A program made the translations under genes and the position numbers. From positions 1-64,000 of the forward strand of contig NZ_JBBHZZ010000007.1 in the NCBI RefSeq assembly GCF_037482405.1: a DNA stretch of 64,000 nt, in the 5' to 3' direction. Shown one piece after another: positions 33,673 to 42,865 of this stretch. The DNA comes from Pseudokineococcus marinus (GTDB lineage: Bacteria > Actinomycetota > Actinomycetes > Actinomycetales > Quadrisphaeraceae). The first letter of the stretch is position 1, and every line of letters begins with the position of its first letter. The notes under the pieces were generated by a model. That model did no database searches. It was not told where the DNA came from and saw nothing but the letters and a program-made list of their open reading frames with translations.

Positions 33673-35355
33673 GTGACTCCCGCCGAGCTCTCCGCCGCGA
33701 TCCGCCGCTGCCTCGTCGAGGCGGTCGAGTCCCGGGAGCCGGCCGTGGGCTCCCTCGCCGCCGGCGACCTGCCCGCCGAGGTCCGCGTCGAGCGCCCGCG
33801 CAGCCGCGAGCACGGCGACTGGGCCACCAACGTCGCCCTCCAGCTCGGCAAGCGGGCCGGCGTCGCCCCGCGCGACCTGGCGACCGCTCTCGCGGCCCGG
33901 CTGGGCGCCGTCGACGGCGTGGAGCGGGTCGACGTCGCGGGCCCGGGCTTCCTCAACGTCGTCCTGCAGGCCTCGGCGGCCGGCGAGCTGGCCCGCACCG
34001 TGGTCGAGGCGGGCGCCGCGTACGGCACGAGCGAGAAGCGGGCGGGCACCTGCATCAACCTCGAGTTCATCTCGGCCAACCCCACCGGCCCCGTCCACCT
34101 CGGCGGCGCGCGCTGGGGCGCCGTCGGCGACGCCCTGGCCCGCGTGCTGGCCGCGACCGGCGCGGAGGTGGTGCGCGAGTACTACTTCAACGACCACGGC
34201 GCCCAGATCGACCGCTTCGCGCGATCGCTGCTGGCGCGCGCGCACGGCCGCCCCGCGCCCGAGGACGGCTACGGCGGCGCCTACGTGGGCGACATCGCCG
34301 ACCGGGTCGTCGCCGACGCGTCCGCCCGGGGCGAGGACGTCATGGCGATGCCCGAGGAGCAGGCGCAGGAGGTGTTCCGCCGCGACGGCGTCGCGCTGAT
34401 GTTCGACGAGGTCAAGCGCGACCTCCACGACTTCGGCGTCGACTTCGACGTGTGGTTCCACGAGGACTCCCTGCACGCCTCCGGAGCGGTGGACGCCGCC
34501 GTGGAGCAGCTCAAGGCGTCGGGCAGCCTCTACGAGGCGGACGGCGCCTGGTGGCTGAGCTCCACCGACCACGGCGACGACAAGGACCGCGTCGTCATCA
34601 AGTCCGACGGGCAGCCCGCCTACATCGCCGGCGACCTCGCGTACCTGCGCGACAAGCGCGCCCGCGGGGCGGACCTCTGCATCTACATGCTCGGCGCCGA
34701 CCACCACGGCTACATCAGCCGGCTCAAGGCGGCGGCCGCGGCCTTCGGGGACGACCCGGCCGTCGTCGAGGTGCTCATCGGGCAGATGGTCAACCTCGTG
34801 CGCGACGGCCAGCCGGTCCGGATGAGCAAGCGCAACGGCACGGTCGTGTCGCTGGAGGACCTCGTCGAGGCCGTCGGCGTCGACGCCGCCCGCTACTCGC
34901 TCAGCCGCAGCTCGGTCGACTCGACCATCGACATCGACCTCGACGTGCTGACCCGGCGGACCAACGAGAACCCCGTCTTCTACGTCCAGTACGCGCACGC
35001 CCGCACCTGCGGCGTGGCCCGGAACGCGGAGGCCGCCGGGGTGCGCCGGGAGGACGGCTTCGACCCCTCGCTGCTCACCCATCCCACGGAGTCGGCCGTG
35101 CTGGCCGCGCTCGGCGAGCACCCGCGCGTGGTCGAGCAGGCCGCCGAGCTGCGCGAGCCGCACCGCGTGGCCCGCCACCTCGAGGTGCTCGCCGGTGCCT
35201 TCCACAAGTGGTACGACGAGTGCCGCGTGACGCCGATCGGCGAGGCCCCGGTCGAGGACGTGCACCGCACGCGCCTGTGGCTCGCCGAGGCCGTCCGCAC
35301 GGTCCTCGCCTCCGGGCTCGGCCTGCTCGGCGTCTCGGCCCCGGAGCGCATGTGA
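33673..35355 (+). CDS. argS: arginyl-tRNA synthetase
   Basis: 560 residues from GTG. An N-terminal Add-1 domain recognises the tRNA D-loop. The class I motif appears as ANPTGPVHLGGARWG (HIGH type) and the second as RMSKRNG (KMSKS type). The C-terminal anticodon domain ends ESAVLAALG...FHKWYDECRV...RLWLAEAVRTVLASGLGLLGV. A TAGACT box 8 nt before the GTG indicates a leaderless message. It overlaps lysA by GTGA and lies 130 bp after a tRNA-Arg gene. Confidence 0.97.
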   Translation: MTPAELSAAIRRCLVEAVESREPAVGSLAAGDLPAEVRVERPRSREHGDWATNVALQLGKRAGVAPRDLATALAARLGAVDGVERVDVAGPGFLNVVLQASAAGELARTVVEAGAAYGTSEKRAGTCINLEFISANPTGPVHLGGARWGAVGDALARVLAATGAEVVREYYFNDHGAQIDRFARSLLARAHGRPAPEDGYGGAYVGDIADRVVADASARGEDVMAMPEEQAQEVFRRDGVALMFDEVKRDLHDFGVDFDVWFHEDSLHASGAVDAAVEQLKASGSLYEADGAWWLSSTDHGDDKDRVVIKSDGQPAYIAGDLAYLRDKRARGADLCIYMLGADHHGYISRLKAAAAAFGDDPAVVEVLIGQMVNLVRDGQPVRMSKRNGTVVSLEDLVEAVGVDAARYSLSRSSVDSTIDIDLDVLTRRTNENPVFYVQYAHARTCGVARNAEAAGVRREDGFDPSLLTHPTESAVLAALGEHPRVVEQAAELREPHRVARHLEVLAGAFHKWYDECRVTPIGEAPVEDVHRTRLWLAEAVRTVLASGLGLLGVSAPERM

Positions 35356-36782
35356 GCCCGCGCCTGCACGCCCACGAGGCCGGCTCGCTGCACGCCGAGG
35401 GCTACGGCGGGCCCGGCTGGCTCGCCGTGCCGGACGACGTCAACGCCCTCGTGACGCCGCTGTGGGCGCGCACGGTGCGCCGCGACGGCGACGGCGCGCT
35501 CGAGGTGGGCGGCGTGCCCGTCACCCGGCTGGCCGCCGAGCACGGGACCCCCGCGTACGTCCTCGACGAGGACGACCTGCGCGCGCGGGCGCGCGGCTTC
35601 GTCGAGGCCTTCGACGAGGCCTTCGCGGACCTGTGCGGCGGCGCCGACGTCTACTACGCCGGCAAGGCCTTCCTCTGCACGGCCGTCGCCCGCTGGGTCG
35701 CCGAGGAGGGCATGCTCCTCGAGACCTGCACGGGCGGGGAGATGGCCGTGGGGCTGCGCGCCGGCGTCGACCCGGCGCGGATGGCGCTGCACGGCAACAA
35801 CAAGTCCGACGCCGAGATCGAGCGGGCGCTGCGGGCGGGGCTCGGGCGCATCGTCGTCGACTCCTCGCCGGAGGTCGACCGGGTCGCCGACGTCGCCGCC
35901 CGCCTGGGCGTGCGGGCGCCGGTGCTCGTCCGCGTCACCGTCGGCGTCGAGGCCCACACGCACTCCTACATCGCGACGGCCCACGAGGACCAGAAGTTCG
36001 GGCTGCCGCTCTCGACGGGGGAGGCGGCGCGGGCCGCCGCCGCGGTGATCGCCCGGCCGGAGCTCGACCTCCGGGGGCTGCACTCCCACATCGGGTCGCA
36101 GATCTTCGACGTCGAGGGCTTCGAGGTCGCCGCCCGGCGGCTCGTGCGCCTGCACGCCCAGGTGCAGCGCGACCACGGCGTCGTCCTGCCCGAGATCGAC
36201 CTCGGCGGCGGCTTCGGCATGGCCTACACCACCCAGCACCAGCCGCTCCCGCCGCGCGAGCTGGCGCAGGGGATGGCCCGCGTGGTCGCGGCCGCGTGCG
36301 CGGCCGAGGGCGTCGACGTGCCCCGCGTCTCGGTGGAGCCCGGGCGCGCCGTCGTCGGGCCCAGCACCTTCACGCTCTACACCGCCGGCACGACGAAGGA
36401 CGTCGTCCTCGACGGCGGGCAGACCCGCCGCTACGTCGCCGTCGACGGGGGTATGAGCGACAACGTCCGCACGGCGCTGTACTCCGCCGACTACTCCGCG
36501 ACCCTGGCCTCGCGGCGCTCGGACGCCCCGCCGGTGCTCACCCGCGTCGTCGGGAAGCACTGCGAGAGCGGGGACATCGTCGTCATGGACGAGTTCATGG
36601 CCGGCGACCTCGGCGCCGGCGACCTCGTGGCCGTGCCCGGCACGGGCGCCTACTGCCGCGCCCTCGCCAGCCAGTACAACCACGTCCCGCGCCCGCCCGT
36701 CGTGGCGGTCTCGGGCGGGGTCTCGCGGGTGCTCGTGCGCCGCGAGACCGAGGAGGACCTGCTCGCCCTCGACCTCGGCTGA
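35352..36782 (+). CDS. lysA: diaminopimelate decarboxylase
   Basis: 476 residues from GTG overlapping the argS stop. PLP barrel with the Schiff-base lysine in VYYAGKAFLC, HSHIGSQI, the glycine-rich phosphate site LGGGFGMAY, EPGRAVV, and the C-terminal substrate cysteine/glutamate segment GKHCESGDIV. It converts meso-diaminopimelate to lysine. Actinobacteria usually continue with hom-thrC-thrB; here a HelD gene follows instead, so the threonine genes have been moved. Confidence 0.96.
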   Translation: MSPRLHAHEAGSLHAEGYGGPGWLAVPDDVNALVTPLWARTVRRDGDGALEVGGVPVTRLAAEHGTPAYVLDEDDLRARARGFVEAFDEAFADLCGGADVYYAGKAFLCTAVARWVAEEGMLLETCTGGEMAVGLRAGVDPARMALHGNNKSDAEIERALRAGLGRIVVDSSPEVDRVADVAARLGVRAPVLVRVTVGVEAHTHSYIATAHEDQKFGLPLSTGEAARAAAAVIARPELDLRGLHSHIGSQIFDVEGFEVAARRLVRLHAQVQRDHGVVLPEIDLGGGFGMAYTTQHQPLPPRELAQGMARVVAAACAAEGVDVPRVSVEPGRAVVGPSTFTLYTAGTTKDVVLDGGQTRRYVAVDGGMSDNVRTALYSADYSATLASRRSDAPPVLTRVVGKHCESGDIVVMDEFMAGDLGAGDLVAVPGTGAYCRALASQYNHVPRPPVVAVSGGVSRVLVRRETEEDLLALDLG

Positions 36783-36849
36783 CCCTGCGGCGTCGCCGCC
36801 CCACCGCGTGCGCCGCGCCGACCGGACGACCCTGGAGCGCCACCAGCCC

Positions 36850-39186
36850 ATGACCGCCGACCCGCGAACGACCACCGACGAGGGCGCGGCCCGCGCCGAG
36901 CAGGTCACCGCCGAGCAGACCGCCGTCGACACCCGCTACGCGCGCCTGGACGACCTGCGCCGGCGCACCGCCGCCGAGCTCGCGGCCGTCCGCCGCTCGG
37001 AGACCACCGGCACGCACCAGAACCGCTCCGAGCGCGACTCCTTCGCGGCGCTGCACGAGGGGCGCCTCGCGCAGCTGGACGCCGTCGAGGACCGCCTCGT
37101 CTTCGGCCGCCTCGACCTGTCCGACGGCGAGACGCGCTACGTCGGACGGCTCGGCCTCGCCGACGAGGCGCAGCAGCGGCTCCTCGTCGACTGGCGCGCG
37201 CCGGCCTCCGAGCCCTTCTACCAGGCGACGGCGGCGCGGCCCGCCGGCGTGGCGCGGCGCCGGCACCTCGCGCTGCGGGGTCGCTCGGTGCAGGGCCTGG
37301 AGGACGACGTCCTCGACGCCGACGGCCTCGCGGCACGCGGCCTCGAGGCCCTCGGGGGCGAGGGCGCGCTCATGGCCGCGCTGGGCGCGCAGCGCACGGG
37401 CCGCATGGGCGACATCGTCGCCACCATCCAGGCCGAGCAGGACGCGATCATCCGCTCCGACGCCAAGGGCGTCCTCGTCGTGCAGGGCGGGCCGGGCACG
37501 GGCAAGACGGCCGTGGCGCTGCACCGAGCCGCCTACCTGCTGTACGCCCACCGCGACCGGCTGGCGCGCAGCGGGGTCCTCGTCGTCGGGCCGAGCCCCG
37601 TCTTCCTGCGCTACATCGAGCAGGTGCTGCCCTCGCTGGGCGAGAGCGGCGTGCTCACGTCCACGGCGGGCCAGCTCTTCCCCGGGGTCGACGCCCGCGC
37701 CGCCGACCGGCCGGCGGTGGCGCGGCTGAAGGGCGACGAGCGCTGGCTCGAGGTGCTGTCCCGGGCCGTCGCCGCCCGCCAGCGCGTGCCGGCGGGCCCG
37801 CAGCGCCTGGACGTCGAGGGCACGACCGTCGTCCTGCAGCCGCGGGCCGTGGCGCGGGCCCGCGAGCGCGCCCGGGCCACGGGGCAGCCGCACCTGGAGG
37901 CGCGCAGCGGCTTCGTGCGCGACCTCCTGCTGCACCTCGCCGACCTCGTCGCCCGTGCGCAGGGCACGCGCCTGGAGCCGGAGGACCGGCCGGGCGTCGT
38001 CGCCGACCTGCGCGGCTCGCGCGACGTGCGCGTGGCGCTCAACCTCGCGTGGATGCCCATGACGCCGCAGAAGCTCGTCGGCGACCTGCTCACGCGCCCG
38101 CACCGGCTCGCCGAGGCGGCGAGCGGTCTCTTCTCGGCCGAGGAGCAGGCGCTGCTCGTGCGCGGGGCCGAGGACCCCTGGACGGTCGACGACGTCCCGC
38201 TGCTCGACGAGGCGGCCGAGCTGCTGGGGGAGGACGAGACCGGCGCGGCCGCGCAGGGCGCCCGCGAGGAGGCGCGCCGGCGTGACGAGGCGCTCTCCCT
38301 CGCCCGCGAGGTGCTGGACTCGGGGGCGGGGGAGACGGCGGTCGAGGGCTTCACGGCCTCCGCCGAGGACCTCGCCGCGCGGCAGTCCGACCTCGGCGGA
38401 CCGACGCTCACCGTCGCCGAGCGGGCCGCGGGGGACCGCACGTGGGTCTTCGGCCACGTCGTCGTCGACGAGGCGCAGGAGCTCTCGCCGATGATGTGGC
38501 GCCTGCTCGTGCGGCGCTGCCCGAGCCGATCCATGACGGTCGTCGGCGACCTGGCCCAGACGCGCTCCGCCGCGGGCGCCTCCGTCTGGGCCGAGGTCCT
38601 CGACCCCTTCGCCGAGGGGCGCTGGCGGCTGGAGGAGCTGACGGTCAACTACCGCACCCCGCGCCAGGTCATGGACGCGGCCGCGGCCGTGCTCGCGCTC
38701 ACGGGGGCCCCGGGGCGGACGCCGACGTCGGTCCGGGAGGGGGAGGGGCCGCCGACCCTCACCGAGGTGCCGGCCGGCGGTGACGCGCGCGCGGAGGCGC
38801 TGCGCGGCGTCGTCGCCGACGAGGCCCGCCGCGCCGCCGGCGGCCGCCTGGCGGTGCTCTGCCCGCCGGGGCGGGTGGAGGAGACCTCCGCCGCGCTCGT
38901 CGGGCGGCTGCGCACGGCCGGGGGCGCCGAGCTCGGCGTCTCCACCGGCCCCGGGGCGCTGGACAGCCCGGTCGCCGTCATGAGCGTCGCCGACTCCAAG
39001 GGCCTGGAGTTCGACGCGGTGGTGCTCGTCGAGCCCGCGGAGGTCCTCGGCGGGCCGGACGACGAGGACCCGCGCGCCGGGGCGCACGACCTCTACGTGG
39101 CGATGACGCGACCGACGCAGCGGCTGCACGTGCTGGCGTCCCCCGGGCTCGACCCCGCGCTCGCGAGGGCGCTCGTCGGGGGCTGA
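36850..39186 (+). CDS. helD: HelD-type UvrD-like ATPase (RNA polymerase recycling factor)
   Basis: 778 residues. A coiled N-terminal arm (residues about 1-75, Arg/Glu/Ala-rich) precedes split SF1 helicase domains: Walker A VVQGGPGTGKTAVALHRAAYLL, motif II VVDEAQELSPMMW, VVGDLAQTRSA, NYRTPRQVMDAA, and motif VI region DLYVAMTRPTQRLHVL. This matches actinobacterial HelD, which pries stalled or antibiotic-bound RNA polymerase off DNA. The ATG at 36850 follows a ggagcg site; an ATG-less upstream extension is possible. It starts 67 bp after lysA. Confidence 0.9.
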   Translation: MTADPRTTTDEGAARAEQVTAEQTAVDTRYARLDDLRRRTAAELAAVRRSETTGTHQNRSERDSFAALHEGRLAQLDAVEDRLVFGRLDLSDGETRYVGRLGLADEAQQRLLVDWRAPASEPFYQATAARPAGVARRRHLALRGRSVQGLEDDVLDADGLAARGLEALGGEGALMAALGAQRTGRMGDIVATIQAEQDAIIRSDAKGVLVVQGGPGTGKTAVALHRAAYLLYAHRDRLARSGVLVVGPSPVFLRYIEQVLPSLGESGVLTSTAGQLFPGVDARAADRPAVARLKGDERWLEVLSRAVAARQRVPAGPQRLDVEGTTVVLQPRAVARARERARATGQPHLEARSGFVRDLLLHLADLVARAQGTRLEPEDRPGVVADLRGSRDVRVALNLAWMPMTPQKLVGDLLTRPHRLAEAASGLFSAEEQALLVRGAEDPWTVDDVPLLDEAAELLGEDETGAAAQGAREEARRRDEALSLAREVLDSGAGETAVEGFTASAEDLAARQSDLGGPTLTVAERAAGDRTWVFGHVVVDEAQELSPMMWRLLVRRCPSRSMTVVGDLAQTRSAAGASVWAEVLDPFAEGRWRLEELTVNYRTPRQVMDAAAAVLALTGAPGRTPTSVREGEGPPTLTEVPAGGDARAEALRGVVADEARRAAGGRLAVLCPPGRVEETSAALVGRLRTAGGAELGVSTGPGALDSPVAVMSVADSKGLEFDAVVLVEPAEVLGGPDDEDPRAGAHDLYVAMTRPTQRLHVLASPGLDPALARALVGG

Positions 39187-39216
39187 CGGTCGCCCTCGGC
39201 CCTCGGCCCCCGGCCG

Positions 39217-39840
39217 TCAGCCGGAGGTCGGGACGTCCTCGACGACCTCGACGCCCGCCGCGCGCATCTCCTCGAGCGCGGCGCGGGAGCTCTCGGGCGC
39301 GGTGCCGGCGACGAGCGGCAGCAGCACCCGCACGCGGAAGCCGGCGCGGGCGGCGTCCAGCGCCGTGGCCCGCACGCAGTGGTCCGTGGCGATGCCGACG
39401 ACGTCGAGGTCCGTGACGGCCTTGCGGTGCAACCACTCCTCGAGCCGGTCGCCGCCCTCGGCCTCGCCCTCGAAGCCCGAGTAGCCGTCCGAGTACTGGC
39501 CCTTGCGGAAGACGGCCTGCGCGAGGTCGAGGTCGAAGCCGGGGTGGGCGGCGGCCCCGGGCGTGCCCGCGACGCAGTGGACCGGCCAGCTCGTGACGAA
39601 GTCCGGGTCGTCGCTGAAGTGGCTCCCCGGGTCCACGTGCCAGTCCTGGGTCGCGACGACGGCGGCGTAGTCGTCGGCGCGCTCGCGGGCGTGCCGGGTG
39701 ACGGCGTCGGCGACCGCGGCGCCGCCCTCGACGGCGAGGGACCCGCCCTCGCAGAAGTCGACCTGCACGTCGACGACGACGAGCGCCCGCGCGTGGGCGC
39801 TCGTCCCCGCGGTCGGCTCGGGCTGGGCGCTGGTGCTCAC
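39217..39840 (-). CDS. pncA: nicotinamidase (isochorismatase fold)
   Basis: 207 residues from GTG. Catalytic triad and metal site: Asp in LVVVDVQVDFCEGG, metal ligands in TQDWHVDPGSHF, Lys in FRKGQYSDGYSGF, nucleophile Cys in GIATDHCVRAT. It hydrolyses nicotinamide to nicotinate for NAD salvage, and pncB lies 3.4 kb away in the same window. The homologue activates pyrazinamide in mycobacteria. It is convergent with helD across 30 bp. Confidence 0.93.
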   Translation of the reverse strand: MSTSAQPEPTAGTSAHARALVVVDVQVDFCEGGSLAVEGGAAVADAVTRHARERADDYAAVVATQDWHVDPGSHFSDDPDFVTSWPVHCVAGTPGAAAHPGFDLDLAQAVFRKGQYSDGYSGFEGEAEGGDRLEEWLHRKAVTDLDVVGIATDHCVRATALDAARAGFRVRVLLPLVAGTAPESSRAALEEMRAAGVEVVEDVPTSG

Positions 39841-40111
39841 GTGGGCTCCGCTGGTCGATGGGCGTCCGGACTGGTCCCAGGCTCTCCCCGCTCGCCGTGC
39901 CGGGCCACCTCGGGCACGGTCTCTCGTCGAGACGGAGGTCGTGGTCGTGGCACGGCCTCGCGGGTGAGGGCAGCCTCCGTGCCGGGCGGGGCCGGTGCGG
40001 ACAGGGCGGTGACGTCCGCCCGGCCCACCCGTCGGACGACGGTGTCGCACACCGCGCGGACCCAGCACCCCCCCGGGGGGTCGGTGCGACGACGCGGGAG
40101 GCGGGAGAGCG

Positions 40112-40300
40112 GTGACGAGGACTGCGCTGGAGTGGACGTGGCCCGTGGCGCTCCTCGTCCTGGCTCTGCTGGTGCTCGCCTTCGCCTACAGCGCCGTGTC
40201 GCGCGCCGCCACGGTCGTCATGGCGGTCGGCGGCGTCGTGGTGCTGGCGGGCTCCCTCGTGGCCCGACGAGCGGCGCGGAGGACGTCGCGCTCGAGGTGA
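40112..40300 (+). CDS. small two-helix membrane protein
   Basis: 62 residues from GTG, with ggcgggagagc just upstream. Two hydrophobic helices (about 9-28, WPVALLVLALLVLAFAYS, and 33-51, TVVMAVGGVVVLAGSLVA) and a basic tail ARRAARRTSRSR. No family recognised. Its last 115 bp are antisense to the end of the convergent candidate gene at 40186-40575. The 270 bp before it, to divergent pncA, contain no other gene. Confidence 0.55.
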   Translation: MTRTALEWTWPVALLVLALLVLAFAYSAVSRAATVVMAVGGVVVLAGSLVARRAARRTSRSR

Positions 40301-40575
40301 GCTCGGGACCGCGGGTCCCGGCCCGGTGGACGCTCGTGCGGAGGCCGCCCTGGAAGCCGCCAGGCCGTCGGTGGGGCCTGCTGCTGCGGGTAGCCCTCCG
40401 CGTCGAGGCGGAGCTCGACCTGCCGCTCCTGCTCGACCCAGCGTCGTCGCGCGTCCAGGGACCCGTGCCGGACGGCGAGCCGGATGACCCAGCAGGCCGC
40501 GAAGAGCCTCAGAGCGATGACGGCGAGGTGGAGGAGCACCCCGAGGAGCAGGAAGGGGACCTCAGGCACGGACAT
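40186..40575 (-). CDS. possible small membrane protein (hypothetical)
   Basis: 129 residues. The N-terminus has a convincing membrane helix (VPFLLLGVLLHLAVIALRLF, then AACWVIRLAV) followed by a charged Arg/Glu/Gln region. The last ~38 residues are encoded antisense to the small gene at 40112 and look compositional. A gtggagcc ribosome site precedes the ATG. The N-terminal two thirds look genuine; the exact C-terminus is doubtful. Confidence 0.45.
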   Translation of the reverse strand: MSVPEVPFLLLGVLLHLAVIALRLFAACWVIRLAVRHGSLDARRRWVEQERQVELRLDAEGYPQQQAPPTAWRLPGRPPHERPPGRDPRSRAHLERDVLRAARRATREPASTTTPPTAMTTVAARDTAL

Positions 40576-40620
40576 GGCTCCACGCTGGAGCGAGCCATCA
40601 CCCGGCGTCGGACGGTGACG

Positions 40621-41613
40621 TCAGGGCTGGTCCTCGCGCAGCCGGTCGACAGCGCCCGGGCGCGCCTCCCCGGCGACCTCCAGGGCCATGAGGGCGGCGC
40701 CCAGGACGGCGTCCCCCGCGGGCGGGAGGAGGAGCGTCGGGGTCGCGCCCGGCACGACGAGGGCCTCGCGCAGGCGCTCGCGGAAGGCCGGGTCGCTCGC
40801 GACCCCGCCGGTGGTGCTGACGCGCACCGGGTCCCGGCCCACGAGGGGCGCGAGGAGCAGGACGCCGCGGGCCGTGCGCTCGGCCAGGGCGCGCACGGCC
40901 CGGTCCGCCAACGGGCTCGTGCTCGCGGCCGCCGTGACGAGGGGGGCGAGAGCGCCGTAGCGACGGGTGACCGCGTGCCGTCCTGCCCGGTCGACCTCCA
41001 GCGCGGCGGTGCGCAGCCCCGCGGCGTCGGCGGCGCCCCAGGCGGCGAGCAGCGCCGCGACGAGGTCGGCGTCGTCCGGTCCGGCGGCGCCGACGAGCAC
41101 CTGCTGCACGGCCTCGAACGCGAGGTGCCGGGCGCCGCCGGCGTAGTGGGCCAGCTGCCCGTTCTCGACCTCGTCGCCGTCGGTGGTGATGGCGAGGACC
41201 ATCGAGCCGGTCCCGGCGACCACGACGACGCCCGGCTCGCCGGCCAGCGCGCCCCGGTGGGCCGTCACCGCGTCGTTGACGACGACCTGCGGGCACGCCA
41301 GCTCGGGGAGGGCGTAGGCGGAGCGCGCCCACTCCAGGCTGCGGTCGCCGTGGTCGCCGCCGCGCCGGCTCACGCCGGCCACCCCGGCCACGAGGGCGCG
41401 CGCGTCCTCGCGCGCGAGGTCGCCGGACCGCAGCGCCTCGAGGACGGTCTCCTGCAGGTGCGCGACGGCGTCGTCGTCGTGGTGCCAGGCGCCCGCGGGT
41501 CCCGCGGCGCCGCTCAGCCGCCGCCCCTCCAGGTCGACGCACGCCACGCGCGTGCGCGTCCCGCCCGCGTCCACCGCGACGACGTACGGGCGGCCCGGGC
41601 GCGTCGTCGGCAC
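40621..41613 (-). CDS. BadF/BadG-type sugar kinase, likely N-acetylglucosamine kinase
   Basis: 330 residues from GTG. ASKHA fold: VVAVDAGGTRTRVACVD (phosphate 1), a central VVNDAVTAHRGAL aspartate, GVVVVAGTGSMVLAI (phosphate 2) and the C-terminal STTGGVAS (adenosine). These match the actinobacterial GlcNAc kinase/BadF family; the exact sugar is inferred. TAGCGT ends 6 nt before the GTG on the minus strand, suggesting leaderless transcription. No transporter or nag genes lie nearby. Confidence 0.8.
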   Translation of the reverse strand: MPTTRPGRPYVVAVDAGGTRTRVACVDLEGRRLSGAAGPAGAWHHDDDAVAHLQETVLEALRSGDLAREDARALVAGVAGVSRRGGDHGDRSLEWARSAYALPELACPQVVVNDAVTAHRGALAGEPGVVVVAGTGSMVLAITTDGDEVENGQLAHYAGGARHLAFEAVQQVLVGAAGPDDADLVAALLAAWGAADAAGLRTAALEVDRAGRHAVTRRYGALAPLVTAAASTSPLADRAVRALAERTARGVLLLAPLVGRDPVRVSTTGGVASDPAFRERLREALVVPGATPTLLLPPAGDAVLGAALMALEVAGEARPGAVDRLREDQP

Positions 41614-41664
41614 GGCGCGACGCTAGGGCACGGCGGTCCCGCTCGTCGGGGACCCGCGCGCTCG

Positions 41665-42117
41665 TCAGCCGCCGCCCTCGCCGGTCACGAGCCAAGGGCC
41701 CCCGTCGTCGCGGACGAGCAGGAACGACCAGACCGTCGGGCCGTCGGGCAGGGACGCGTCGCCACCGCCCAGCACGAAGGTGGCGCGCACGTCGACCGCC
41801 TCGTCGTGACCACCGGCGGGGCTCTCGCCGGTGGGGGCGTCCTCGTCGGTGGGCCGCTCCTCGGCCGGCTCGAGGAGGAGGTCGCGGATGCTCACGGCCG
41901 GCCCCGCCGCGAGGCCGGAGCCGGACGCCTCGTGCTCGGGGGTGGACAGCGACCGTGCGGCGTCCTCGTCGCCCGCCTGGACCGCGGCGAGGTAGGTCGC
42001 GACGACGACCTCGGGCGGGCTGCCCGCGGCCAGGGTCGGCACCCGTGGGCCGCCGCAGCCGGCGACGGCGAGCAGGGGGATCAGGACGAGGACCGGCAGG
42101 AGCCGCGCAGCGCGCAC
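41665..42117 (-). CDS. predicted lipoprotein
   Basis: 150 residues from GTG. Signal peptide LLPVLVLIPLLAVAGC with the lipobox VAGC at about 21-24. The mature part has PPEVVVATYLAAVQAGDEDAARSLS, a helix-turn typical of small NTF2/DUF4878-like extracytoplasmic domains, and ends in a beta segment with VWSFLLVRDDGGPWLV. Function is unknown. It lies 51 bp upstream of the kinase gene on the same strand, but the kinase has its own promoter box. Confidence 0.75.
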   Translation of the reverse strand: MRAARLLPVLVLIPLLAVAGCGGPRVPTLAAGSPPEVVVATYLAAVQAGDEDAARSLSTPEHEASGSGLAAGPAVSIRDLLLEPAEERPTDEDAPTGESPAGGHDEAVDVRATFVLGGGDASLPDGPTVWSFLLVRDDGGPWLVTGEGGG

Positions 42118-42234
42118 GGCGTGATCCTGGTGCGCCGCGGCCGGGCGCGACGGCGGTTCCGGAGCACCTGCGCCGGCCGGCCCCGCTGGAGCAGCCGCGG
42201 CCCTCGCGCCACGGGCGTGCGCGACGATGCGCCG

Positions 42235-42807
42235 GTGACGAGCGCCGAGCAGCCCCTGGGCGACCTGGACCGCACGGCCCTGGTCGTCGTCGACGTCCAG
42301 CGCGGCTTCGAGGACCCCTCCTGGGGCGCACGCGGGCCGGACCACCTGGGCCACGTGCTCGCTCTGCTCGACGCCTGGCGGGCGGCCGGGCGCCCCGTGG
42401 TGCTCGTGCGCCACGACTCGACGACGCCGGGCTCGCCGCTGGCCCCGGGCCAGCCCGGCAACGACCTCGTCGACGGTGTCGACGGGCCGCACGACCTCCT
42501 CGTCGTGAAGTCTGTGAACAGCGCCTTCCACGGCGAGCCGGACCTCGACGCGTGGCTGCGCGCCGAGGCGGTCGACGGCGTCGTCGTCTGCGGCACCACG
42601 ACCAACCACTGCTGCGAGACCACCGCCCGCGTGGGCGGGAACCTCGGCCACCGCGTCCTCTTCGCCCTCGACGCGACGTCGACCTTCGACCGCACCGGCC
42701 CCGACGGGACGGTCCTCACCGCCGCGGAGCTCATGCGCGCCACCGCCACGAACCTCCACGGCGAGTTCGCGACCGTCGTCACCACCGCGCAGCTCCTCGG
42801 GCGCTGA
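42235..42807 (+). CDS. isochorismatase-family cysteine hydrolase
   Basis: 190 residues from GTG. Catalytic Asp in LVVVDVQRGFEDP, Lys in VVKSVNSAFHG and nucleophile Cys in CGTTTNHCCETTAR, all in family order. The metal-binding residues of nicotinamidase are missing, so this is a different amidase or hydrolase of unknown substrate. An in-frame GTG 18 bp upstream is an alternative start. Confidence 0.85.
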   Translation: MTSAEQPLGDLDRTALVVVDVQRGFEDPSWGARGPDHLGHVLALLDAWRAAGRPVVLVRHDSTTPGSPLAPGQPGNDLVDGVDGPHDLLVVKSVNSAFHGEPDLDAWLRAEAVDGVVVCGTTTNHCCETTARVGGNLGHRVLFALDATSTFDRTGPDGTVLTAAELMRATATNLHGEFATVVTTAQLLGR

Positions 42808-42865
42808 GGCACCGGGAGCCCGCGTCCGGCGTGCGCGCCGACGACCGCTGTGGCGGGATGACCCC

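Noticed and set aside
39841..40111. Possible genes between pncA and the small membrane protein gene
   Set aside because: Frames there are short, Arg/Pro-rich and lack ribosome sites; the stretch is best read as a divergent promoter region.
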